A stretch of 64,000 bases of DNA, taken from positions 55,143-119,142 of the forward strand of contig JALQPE010000601.1 in the NCBI GenBank assembly GCA_030407315.1, written 5' to 3'. Positions 30,064 through 39,800 of this stretch are shown one piece after another. The notes beneath the pieces were generated by a model. It did not search any database, was not told the origin of the DNA, and worked only from the letters and a program-made list of their open reading frames with translations. The first letter of the stretch is position 1, and each line of letters opens with the position of its first letter. Source of the stretch: Asparagopsis taxiformis (taxonomy: Eukaryota; Rhodophyta; Florideophyceae; Bonnemaisoniales; Bonnemaisoniaceae). Both the position numbers and the translations under genes were made by a program.

Positions 30064-33000
30064 TACTCTTCCGTCCCGCCCGAGGTTTTCGTGGGATGTT
30101 CGCTCAGTCCCATGGACTGATGGCAAAGGTGATCAATCACAGTATGCAAGTGCTGTCGCACTTTGGCAACTTTTTCACAATGGCCTACCGGAGAATAACT
30201 CCAATAAGATTCCGCTGAACTTACAAGGAATCATGCTGAAGTCTCAGCTGTTTGGTCGGGCGTTTGATTTGTGTCGACATTTATCTGATGAAGTTATCCA
30301 GTCTGATGATGGTGTGGATGCCATTGTTGATGCAATCCACAAAAGAGATCCTTTGGCTGTTATCGGTGATGTGTATCAAGATTTCTTGGATGTTTTGAAT
30401 GTCAAACGCGGTGAAAAGGAAAGCTTCAAGAATTATGAGGCACGTTTTGATGCGCATGTGAACAAGTTCAATTCTCATGCTGAATCAGCGCGACTACCTG
30501 ATGCGTTAGTTGCGTTCATGCTGCTTGCTAATGCAAAAGTTGATAGCGCTCAGCGTGTTTCTGTGCTTGCTTCTGCGTCCTCTCGCACAGAAGGTCTTAC
30601 TTCTAAGTCTTCAACAGCAGAATATTTGCAAGCAGTCTCTTACAGTTCGGTTGCGTCTGTAATCAGGCAATGTGATAAACCGGCTTGCTCTTCTTCTAGT
30701 GACAATGGAACACTTGTTGCTAATTATGTTTCCACATCGCGGCGCAAACAGCATAAGTACAGAAAATCTAAGCTTAGCCCGGAAGATCTAGCAGCTCTTA
30801 AAGCTAGAAGCAGGTGCCGCAAATGCCATATGATTGGTCACTGGGATTCTGACCATAATGCGGACGGAACTTACACATCGAAAACAAACAATGACCGTTC
30901 TTCTACTTCTCAAGGTGGTTTAAAGAAGTCGGTCACATTTAATATGGTACAGTTGGGCAAAACAGATATCCTTTCTGGTGGATACATTGGTCCTCTTGTG
31001 GATGATGGAGCACCATACAGTGGGATTGGTGAGGATGAGTTCAAGATGCTCCAGCCACTACTCCTCCCTGAATGGTCTGGGAAGTATGAGTCCTTACCAG
31101 ATACGATTCGTGATCGCCCCTATTGGCAATACGGAACTGGACAACATTCAAGCCAGTTGCGTCGTATTATTGGATCTATATCATTGACTGCAAAGTCTGA
31201 TAATGGTAACGCAGTAATCATACGACATCTGGTCATCTCAGGTTCCTCTCAGTGGATCATAGGCAGAAATGTTACTCGCAATTGCAACATTGTTCACCTT
31301 GGAACTAATATATTACAGCTTCCAGTTGCAGATGGATGCCTTACACCTGACTCAATTACCATGATTGACTATGAATTTCATAGCTATTTGTCTTATGAAC
31401 TGTTCCTTGATAACGATTTACACCGATCTGAGGATGTTGAACGAGCTATGTTTTGTGCTACTGCTCAGATTAATGGTTATGATTCAAACCTGATGTGGTC
31501 TGATAAGAAGAAGATTATTGATAAGGTCCACAATCATATTTGTGGGCACTCTTCTTACACTGATATTAAGATATTACTTCAACGGAATAACATATGGGAT
31601 TCCGATGTACAGAAGTATCTAAGCTCTGTTCTTGAGACGTGTTCCAGCTGTAACACTACAAGCACACCTACTCAGACGAGGAAAGTGTCTTTGAGCTCTC
31701 TATCCCGTGAGTTTAACCAAGTTGTGTGTATTGACCACTTCTTTGTGGATGAGCTAAAAATATTTCATGTCATGGATTCAGTAACCCGGTATTCTGTTGG
31801 TACAGTTGTTTCTGATACCTCTATGATGTCAGCAATTACGGCTTTTGAGATGCTTTGGATTACTCCTTTTTGGACGCCGGATACTATTGTATGTGATGCT
31901 GCATTCAAGAATAAGACTTTCACGGACTATCTTCATACCAATGGTATTACCTCGCGTATATTACCCCCTCGCCGTCATAATAAGAATGTGATTGAATCAA
32001 AACATCGCATTATTCGGGATTTGTATCTGAGACTCAAATCTGATGTCGATACTTCTAATAATCTCACTAACATGCTACTTATTCAAAGGGCTATACGAAT
32101 CTCCAATGACTTATACGGTAACGATGTCATGTCAGCCAATGAAATGGCAAAAGGTTTTACAAGACCTGTGTGTGATGGGAAATTTCCATCAGCAATCCCA
32201 GATGATATCAGTGAGGCACACAATGCCTTGTTGGCAAAGCGCAAGCTTACACTAATACTACGTTCGAAGGCCATCAGTGAAGTACCTATCAGTGTTGGTG
32301 ATCTTGTTCAATTATATATCAAGCGTAATAATGACAAGAGAGGCAAATGGACAGCTGCTAAAACTGTCCTTTCTTATGATCATGCCTCCAGAACAGTGAC
32401 TGTTCCTGGTAAAAGTGGTCGGACAATCTCAGCTTCTATTGAGGATGTTAGACCTGCACTGTCTGATAGCTCTCTGGCTACTGCTATACAAGAATCAATT
32501 GATTATATGGATTCTGTGCTCAGCGAAGCTGTTTCTGACATGACAGATGATGACTCAGGTCATGATTTTCATACCAATTCAGTCAGCAATGATCAAACTG
32601 ATGGAAACTGCAAACTGGCTGATGTTGGTAATGATTTTGACTGTGAAAGTATTAATTCTACGTATGAAGTACCACATGTAGGTCAGGTCATTGAAGTTTA
32701 TTGGCCCGATGACGACCAATACTATCGTGGTACAATATCAGAGTATTCTCCTGATACACTGAAACATACAATCCTTTATGATGATGGTGATGTTGAAACG
32801 CTAAAACTACAATGTGAGACATGGCGTACTGTATCGGTCTCTGATGATAAACCACGTCCTTCTGCAGCACAAATTAATTTGAAGTGCAATGGAATTGAGC
32901 TACAACCTGGTACTGAGTTGTGCAGTACTGAGAAAGAGGATATATCTTTATACTTTGACCAATTTCGCAGTAAGGAATTCATGTTTCATCAAGCTCAGTC

Positions 33001-34549
33001 ACTTCCGTCATACGTTCTGCAGAATGCCTACATGAAAGAGGAAAAGTCATTCAAGGAAACCATACAGGCTGTACATGTGTCGAAGGTCCCTAAGCATGCA
33101 AACATCATTACAAGTCATGTATTATACAAGGTCAAAGTGCTAGATGATGGTGAAATGCTTGTGAAAGCACGTATAGCTCCACACGGAAACAAAGATGATG
33201 AGAAGTCTTTACTCAAGACTGATTCACAGACATGTCCGCCTGTTGGAATACGTATTCTACTCTCGATCTGTGCTATACAAAAGTGGAAACTTGCCAAGAT
33301 TGATGTCAAGTCTGCTTTCCTTCAAACCGGTTCTGCACTCAGGGATGTATATGTGATCCCGCCTCGCGAATGTTCTAATCGGTCATTTTATTGGCTGTTA
33401 TTAACTGCTGCTTATGGATTAGTTAACTCTAATGCCAAATGGCAGTACCATAGTGATTCATTTATGAAATCACTTGGCTTCTATCAACTAATCTATGTAC
33501 CTCAACTCTTTTATATATCTGAGAATGGGAGTTTGCAGATAATTGCTGTCAAGATTGTGGATGATATATTGCTTGCCGGACAGTTACCCTGCCTTCGTGC
33601 ATTTGTTGATCGAATTGGACACAAATACAAACTTGGAACTATTGCATATACACCTGGAACGATCAAGTTTTATGGCCTGACACTGTCTCAAGATGAATCC
33701 TGTCTTATTACGATTCATGGTGATGAAAAACTAGCATCAATACAGCCATATCCTATTGATAGGAATCGTCGGAAGAGTACAGATGATACTCTAAATGCTG
33801 TTGAGTTGTCCACATTCCGATCCATAAATGGTGTTTTAGGATGGCTGGGGACTGCAATTAGTCCATTCTGTTCCTTTACTTCAAGCTATCTGCAGCAGAG
33901 AAGGGTTAACGCGAACGTTTCGGATTTAGTGCAACAGATTAACATGTTACGTCTATTGAAGAAGCTTGGAACTACAACTACTTATAAGCGACCTGTCTCT
34001 GGGAGTGACTTAAAACTGTCTATCCTAGTCTTTTCTGATGCAAGTCGTTCATCGGATCATGGTCAACTTGGTTTTATCTCTGGTCTACTGCTTGGTGAAA
34101 TGGCATCAAAGTCTGTGTTTCACGTGCTACAGTGGAGCTCACAGAAATCTAAACGTCCTGTGAAATCTGTTGGTGCTGCAGAGACTCTTGCTGCAGGATG
34201 TGCAATTGATGAAGGAAAGATTCTGGTCAAGGCATTTGAGGAATTACTATGTGTTCGGACAGAACTTCTTATTGCTGTTGACTCCAAAGATTTGTATGAT
34301 ACACTGTCTACATGTCGAAATGCCACGGACAAGTCTATTCGCGGCGATGTCAGTGTTATCAGATATGAATTCGAGACTCGAAACGTTAGTCGAATGATCT
34401 GGATTCCAGGTCTAACCAATCTCTCTGATCCGCTCACGAAGCCGAACAGTCCGCTTACTCAAGCACTACAGCTTCTTCTTTTCACTGGTGAAATTCCTTT
34501 TGATTTTCCTGCATGTCAGTCTCGTTCATCTGATCAGTTCCTGGGCTGA
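30050..34549 (+). CDS. gag-pol: Element D Gag-Pol polyprotein with Tudor-like domain (1,499 aa)
   Basis: Start ATG at 30,050 (MGSNATLPS). Residue positions are approximate. Gag has a C-x2-C-x4-H-x4-H knuckle at about 255-268, where the last ligand is His instead of Cys. Protease has LVDDGAPYSGIG at about 317. The integrase HHCC finger begins near 494; its core has IDHFF (561), CDAAFKN (614) and NVIESKHR (647), with 32 rather than 35 residues between the last two acids. A Tudor-like domain lies at about 873-919 (VGQVIEVYWPDDDQYYRG, then YDDGDVETLKL). RT has KIDVKSAFLQT (1,083) and VKIVDDILLAG (1,169). RNase H starts at FSDAS (1,328) and ends near LSDPLTK. One uninterrupted frame. Confidence 0.92.
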   Translation: MGSNATLPSRPRFSWDVRSVPWTDGKGDQSQYASAVALWQLFHNGLPENNSNKIPLNLQGIMLKSQLFGRAFDLCRHLSDEVIQSDDGVDAIVDAIHKRDPLAVIGDVYQDFLDVLNVKRGEKESFKNYEARFDAHVNKFNSHAESARLPDALVAFMLLANAKVDSAQRVSVLASASSRTEGLTSKSSTAEYLQAVSYSSVASVIRQCDKPACSSSSDNGTLVANYVSTSRRKQHKYRKSKLSPEDLAALKARSRCRKCHMIGHWDSDHNADGTYTSKTNNDRSSTSQGGLKKSVTFNMVQLGKTDILSGGYIGPLVDDGAPYSGIGEDEFKMLQPLLLPEWSGKYESLPDTIRDRPYWQYGTGQHSSQLRRIIGSISLTAKSDNGNAVIIRHLVISGSSQWIIGRNVTRNCNIVHLGTNILQLPVADGCLTPDSITMIDYEFHSYLSYELFLDNDLHRSEDVERAMFCATAQINGYDSNLMWSDKKKIIDKVHNHICGHSSYTDIKILLQRNNIWDSDVQKYLSSVLETCSSCNTTSTPTQTRKVSLSSLSREFNQVVCIDHFFVDELKIFHVMDSVTRYSVGTVVSDTSMMSAITAFEMLWITPFWTPDTIVCDAAFKNKTFTDYLHTNGITSRILPPRRHNKNVIESKHRIIRDLYLRLKSDVDTSNNLTNMLLIQRAIRISNDLYGNDVMSANEMAKGFTRPVCDGKFPSAIPDDISEAHNALLAKRKLTLILRSKAISEVPISVGDLVQLYIKRNNDKRGKWTAAKTVLSYDHASRTVTVPGKSGRTISASIEDVRPALSDSSLATAIQESIDYMDSVLSEAVSDMTDDDSGHDFHTNSVSNDQTDGNCKLADVGNDFDCESINSTYEVPHVGQVIEVYWPDDDQYYRGTISEYSPDTLKHTILYDDGDVETLKLQCETWRTVSVSDDKPRPSAAQINLKCNGIELQPGTELCSTEKEDISLYFDQFRSKEFMFHQAQSLPSYVLQNAYMKEEKSFKETIQAVHVSKVPKHANIITSHVLYKVKVLDDGEMLVKARIAPHGNKDDEKSLLKTDSQTCPPVGIRILLSICAIQKWKLAKIDVKSAFLQTGSALRDVYVIPPRECSNRSFYWLLLTAAYGLVNSNAKWQYHSDSFMKSLGFYQLIYVPQLFYISENGSLQIIAVKIVDDILLAGQLPCLRAFVDRIGHKYKLGTIAYTPGTIKFYGLTLSQDESCLITIHGDEKLASIQPYPIDRNRRKSTDDTLNAVELSTFRSINGVLGWLGTAISPFCSFTSSYLQQRRVNANVSDLVQQINMLRLLKKLGTTTTYKRPVSGSDLKLSILVFSDASRSSDHGQLGFISGLLLGEMASKSVFHVLQWSSQKSKRPVKSVGAAETLAAGCAIDEGKILVKAFEELLCVRTELLIAVDSKDLYDTLSTCRNATDKSIRGDVSVIRYEFETRNVSRMIWIPGLTNLSDPLTKPNSPLTQALQLLLFTGEIPFDFPACQSRSSDQFLG

Positions 34550-34581
34550 TTTGTACCTCCGACCTAGCATATTGTAGCTAC

Positions 34582-34594
34582 AAAACAGGTGGAG
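34582..34594 (+). promoter_or_regulatory. Polypurine tract of D
   Basis: AAAACAGGTGGAG directly before the TG of the 3' LTR. Confidence 0.7.
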
Positions 34595-34833
34595 TGTTAA
34601 TTACAACATTGGTACAGTGGCTCCAATTGTTGAACTGGCATTGTCTCGATGTTCTGTTGTACATGAGAAATCGAGTATCGATATTGACTTCGATATTCGT
34701 CCTGCATTTGGACATATTTGATGTGCTGTTCTATGACGTGTCTTCGGTGTTTACGGTTTATGATTGATTGCTTTTGGCTGGAATATAACTGTGGATATTG
34801 TAGTATAGGTTGTAGAGCTAGACCGTGCAGCAC

Positions 34834-34865
<32 letters not shown>

Positions 34866-34927
34866 AACGAAAAACTATTCTTTCTTCCAACTACCGAGCA
34901 TCACCAACTTATCATCAAACCTTTATT
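34595..34927 (+). repeat. 3' LTR of D (333 bp)
   Basis: Matches 29,715-30,046 with one substitution in the GAC tract and one extra A near the end; followed by AGTAC. Confidence 0.9.
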
Positions 34928-34932
34928 AGTAC

Positions 34933-36399
34933 ATGAGCGACAACGTGGTACGACACCTGCTCGGAGCTGGGCGGGTGAGTGCGACGCTCAAGTTGTTGAC
35001 GGATTATCGATGGGTCGAGAAGATGAATAAGGATGAAGAGCGAGCACCGTTCCAGAAGGTCATCGGCGAGCTGGAACTGGTGCGAAGGCATTTGGAGGAA
35101 GAAGAGAAGACGGAAATTGGAAGAAGAATAGTCAGCGATTTGGATGTTGTAGCAAGAGTAATGGAGCGTTGCATGGCGCCGTATTGTATGAAGAATCGCA
35201 AAGAATGTACGTTTCAACTATTTGGGCGATTGCGCGATGTTGTTAGCGAGAGTGGGTTGGTAGAGCGAATATTGTGTAGTATTGAGAGATATGCGGAGCG
35301 GCCTTGGGCTCGTTGTGGGCCTGGAGTGTTGAGGAGTGGGAGAAGCTTGTTGCGACGTGTACTGGAGGTAGAGGACGAGGGAGAATGCATGTGTGTGAGT
35401 GGGGGAGGGGAAGAAGTGATTGTGGGAGGGCGGAGGGGGAAGATATGGGTGTTGGATGGCCGAGATGGGAGGGTGAAGAGGACTCTAGTCAGAGACAACC
35501 GTAGTCATATCGTGGGTGTGTATTTCGACTGCATTTCGGGGTTGATGTACTCATGCGATAGAAGAGGACAAGTCACGATATGGAAAGGGGTGAAGAAGTT
35601 ACAATCGATACAAGCTCAAGTAGAAGACTGGAAAGAGAAGATCGGTTGTATGCAAGTGTTACCGTCGTCGAAGAAAGTGGTTCTGGGAACTACTGAAGGA
35701 CGACTACTGGTTCTAGATACAACGAGCGGGAGAGTAGTTCGAACTGTCGCCGCGCATTCTGATCGAGTGACTTCGCTGGCAATGGGAGGAAGCGAAACTG
35801 TGATGGTGTCTGAGTCGTATGGAAGGATTCGTGCATGGAATACGGCAATCTTTGACGAAAGCGGCACTGTATTCAAGGGGCTCAAAGGAATGGCGAAATG
35901 CGTAGCGTTAAGCGGTGATGGGAGGCTACTGGCCTCAGGGTCGTGGGAGGATAAAAACGTTCAGCTCTGGGACGTGCAGAGTGGCGAGCAACTATGGACA
36001 TCGCCTCACGAGTACTTGGGACGAGCAGATTGCGTACTGTTCAGCGCCGATGGGCGTATGTTGTATTCTATCCACAGGGGAGAAAAGAAGGTATGGCAGG
36101 TGATGAATGGTGGCCGTGACGTGTCACTGGCGTACACTTTCTCCTTTCCGTCGCCTTTTGATCTCCGATCGGTCGGTCTGGGAGATGGCCCGGAACTTTT
36201 CTTGTTGACGGCAAATCGAGTACAAGTTTGGGATGCGCGACCATCGGGCAGCAGTGACAATTCGGTCGACACATTTCTTCCGCACATGTGGAGATTTGGA
36301 GTTTCTGAGGATGGATTGACAATGTTGACGTGCAATATCGTGTCGAGACGGATGGAGATACGCAACGTGTGTGACGTGTCGGAGCGCATCGATCTCGTC
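34933..36399 (+). pseudogene. Host gene copy 1, piece 4 (linker and WD40 repeats)
   Basis: Open frame starting MSDNVVRHLLGAGRVSA, which continues TEKY of piece 3. A helical linker (about 150 residues) with FQKVIGELELVRRHLEEE is followed by WD40-type blades: GKIWVLDGRDG, GQVTIWKGVKK, GRLLVLDTTSG, GRIRAWNTAIF, GRLLASGSWEDKNVQLWDVQSG, and NRVQVWDARPSG. The piece has no stop up to 36,399, where the C1-C2 array interrupts it at TCGTC (36,395-36,399). On its own the frame would run into the LTR and stop at 36,477. It is the best preserved part of copy 1. WD40 domains in such receptors are ligand- or partner-binding sensors. Confidence 0.88.
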
Positions 36400-36507
36400 T
36401 GTCGGATGATCATACCACTAGCTGTAAGCACTAAGTCCACAGTATTTATACGCCGCCGATCACGCCGACTACAATAAAGTTATGTATCATCGTCTGCCTA
36501 GACAACA
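36400..36507 (+). repeat. Family C LTR 1 (5' LTR of C1, 108 bp)
   Basis: TGTCGGATGATCATACC...CTAGACAACA. Within 108 bp it has a TATA-like TATTTATA (about 36,454) and AATAAA (about 36,473). The same 108-bp sequence recurs at 41,590, 46,873, 47,079 and, inverted, at 50,211 and 55,485. Confidence 0.93.
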
Positions 36508-36530
36508 GGTTATGGACCCAAAACGCTAAC
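36508..36530 (+). promoter_or_regulatory. Primer-binding site of C1 with embedded ATG
   Basis: GGTTATGGACCCAAAACGCT follows the LTR; the complement TGGGTCCATAACC resembles the initiator-tRNA anticodon arm. The embedded ATG (36,512) reads only MDPKR and stops. With one A fewer in AAAA it would read MDPNAN and run in frame into the whole polyprotein. C2 and C3 have the same AAAA, so it is not a random error of one copy. Confidence 0.65.
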
Positions 36531-36878
36531 CACTACGCCCTCAGCACACCGCACAACACCCCAATCCCACCTCCCTTCTCCCACCAACACCATCCACGCG
36601 CGACGCCCTACACCGCCGTGAAGCATCAACATACACAACGTGCGACGCCCTACACCGCCGGATCACCCACCACAGCCGCCCCAACAGTTTCAAAACGATC
36701 CATCAACATTCCCAACCCTACCCCACCCCCTCCCATTTCCCAGGCGGCCGAAGACCGCTCAACACGGCGACGTCGATACGCCACACAACGGCGACGCCAA
36801 CAGGAACTGGACAGACTCCCGGACGATCTCTTCGCACAAGCTACAATTGAAGAGGAACACAATACAACTCCGGCCGCT

Positions 36879-39800
36879 ATGGCAAACCAAACGCCCACAC
36901 CCTCTGCCAACAACCCCAATCCCTCCCCGATACCCACAACCATCCCCCACTTCGAATTTCCCCCACTCACACACACAAATCTCATCCAATGGTCCCTCAG
37001 CATCCGCAGTTATGCATCCATTCACAACATCACACCATACGTCATTGGCCCCACACCGCCCGAGCCCAAAGACGCAAACGAACGCCAACTACACCACTAC
37101 AGACTGTCCCTCGCTCGTCTCCTCATCGTCCCACACATTTCCCCACCCATACTCAAAAGTATTAGTCCAACAATACTATCCGGACACCCCTCGGGCATCT
37201 ACAACTTCCTCAAAGACAAACTCTCCATCATCCCACCGCAGCACACCGAAACCAACTTACGACTCACAGCCGCCAGACTCCAACACACACCCGGAACTCC
37301 CATCACAGAATATATCACAAGACACCGCGACCTCCGTGATACAATGCTACAGTCCGGATTTCCCAACATTGAAGATGACACCACAACCGTGCAGTTCGTG
37401 CTGGACGGACTTAAACATCTTCCCAGCTGGACACCACTAATACGCGAAGTGGCCAACTTTCACAACTTCCACAACGGTGAACGACCAAACTTGGAACTCG
37501 TATTCACGATGCTAGTAGAACATGAACAAGCCGTCCCCATCCAACCAGTAACTACAACACACCATCCACCGTTGCCTCCTATCCCACCGAACATACCCTA
37601 TCCGCCCTCCACACCAGCCTGGCAAACACACTGGCAAGATCCCGGATACTATACCCCCACATATCCATATCGAGCAAGAGGACGTCGTGGCCGAGGCACC
37701 AAAAGATACCAGCGCACTCCTCAAGGACATCCAATTCGCCATATACCACCTCCCCCCTTCCACAACGGTCACTGGTGTAGCTACCATGGATCACCAACAC
37801 ACACTACACAGACGTGCCGAGCCCGACAAGTACAACTGCAGCACAATAATACCAGAGAAACCCACCAAGCTCACTATGGCTTTCTCCCTCCACCAATTCA
37901 CCCACCACCGCTACAAAACGAAGCAGCCCCAACTACACCACCAACAACCCAGTGGCACCAACCACAACACGCAGTATACACCGGAAACACACAAGCTGCC
38001 GCACCATCCCCTCCTAGCATATACCAACTACCTGACACACCAGCGCAGGACAGTGTAACGGATACACAACTCGACACTTCATATACCAGCACAATAAACA
38101 CTCCTTCCTCCGCCTCTTACATACTGGACTCCGGTGCCTATCCAACCCACCTACGGAAACCCTATCCCACCATGCAGCCCAAAGCTACCACCACCACGGT
38201 AGCATCTGGACAACAATGCCCAACCACACACCAGGGTCCCGTCCACTTAGACATTCCAAACCAAACCACACTCCACATTCCACACGCAGTCACACTACCC
38301 ACCGCCACACACAACTTGATCTCCGTCAGCCAACTGGCTGACAGAAACGACATAATATTCCAAAAAGACGCAGCATACATCACTTATCGACAACCCCCTC
38401 CCTCGCCCAGCCAAATTCGAGCCACTGCCACAAAGCAGAATAACATGTATTGCCTCCCCGCACCCACTGTAGCACCGCCAACAAACACCCATGACCATCA
38501 CACGGAGCCCAAACCACATCCTGGACTGAGCGCTACCCATCCACAAAACAGATGCCACGGCGCGCGCTCACAGCCTAAACAAACATCAAAACCCAAACAA
38601 CAACAACCAACACACACAAACACGAACAGGCCACGCGTCACGGTACCTCCCAGAGCCATCCTACGCCACACTACAACCCCGAAGCCATTCCGTCTTTCCA
38701 CAAACATCCCATGTCACCAGCGACAACTCCCCGTACCACCCAGCACTCAACAACAACCCAAACGCCCGCCTACCCCCCAACCCAGACCATCCCTCCCTCC
38801 AAAAACAGCAAAGAACCGCCCTAAACCTAACAATCCGACCATCCATCCCCCATCACCGACACAAACATACAATATCACCCCCAGCCCTCACATCCCTCAC
38901 CCAAAAACCACAACGCCGCACCAACTAGAGCCAATACGCACACAAAACACCATCACCCCTATCACTACGCCACACACCCAACCAAAAACAAATCAACACA
39001 CAACACAAACCATACCGATCCCTACCTCAGTCCAATCTCTCCCAGAAACTACACGAGATTACCACGACTGGCATCTACGCCTCGGTCACCTACATCCAAC
39101 AAGAATACACCAACTTGCCAAGTCAAACCTTGTACACGGACTGCCATCATCCCTCCAAAACCCACCTCCAGAAATTACGTGCACCGGATGCGCAATAGGC
39201 AAACAGCCATCTGCACCATTCCAAAAACATCGCAGGCGAACCGCCACACTCGGATCTCACATACACACAGATGTATGTGGCCCTCTACCAAACCCCTCCA
39301 TTAACGGCAACAGATACTTCTCAACGTTCACAGATGAAAACAGCCGTTTTATCCACGTACACTTTGCCAAACGCAAAAGTGACGCCGCTGCATACATTAA
39401 ACAGCACATATCACACATCCACTCTAGCTCACCATGTCGAGTGACGGATATCACGATGGACAATGCCAATGAGTACTTCTCCAAGGAACTGCAAAAATTC
39501 TACGAAGACAACGGCATCACTGTACACCCAACAATTCCTTACACACCACAGGAAAACGGAATCAGCGAACGAGTCAACAGAACACTCATGGACATCACGA
39601 GAGCGACGCTACTCACTTCCGGCCTCCCTGAGAACCTCTGGGAATACGCCGCACGCGCAGCTGCGGATCACATCAACCATTCACCACACAACGCCCACAA
39701 ACGACTTCCCATAACCAAATGGAATCAACGCACACCTGACCTTAGCAATTTCCAACGCTTTGGACAAACTGGATTTGTGCATGACCGGAAACCGCGAACC

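Larger units (their letters stand above)
29715..34927 (+). mobile_element. Divergent Copia element D, apparently intact
   Basis: It has 332- and 333-bp LTRs, target duplication AGTAC (29,710-29,714 and 34,928-34,932), a primer site and a purine tract. The LTRs differ by one substitution in a GAC repeat and one base in a homopolymer. Domain order (integrase before RT) is Copia. The protein is only distantly similar to families A, B and C, and has a Tudor-like domain between integrase and RT. Codon use is AT-richer than its neighbours, in contrast to the C-rich A/B/C elements. Confidence 0.92.

Noticed and set aside
36618..36878. GTG at 36,618 as the start of the C1 polyprotein
   Set aside because: GTG is not a normal nuclear eukaryotic start. 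The first in-frame ATG is 36,879. The upstream open frame is conserved with family B, so I note it as possibly translated by another route but do not place the start there.
36640..37440. A 266-codon overlapping frame at the start of the C bodies
   Set aside because: A second open frame over the C-rich, stop-poor gag region. It has no recognisable motif and begins without ATG; the main frame carries all domains.
37000..39000. Many antisense ORFs of 60-117 codons within C1, C2 and C3
   Set aside because: They mirror the C-rich gag coding strand, recur identically in all three copies and contain no domain motif.
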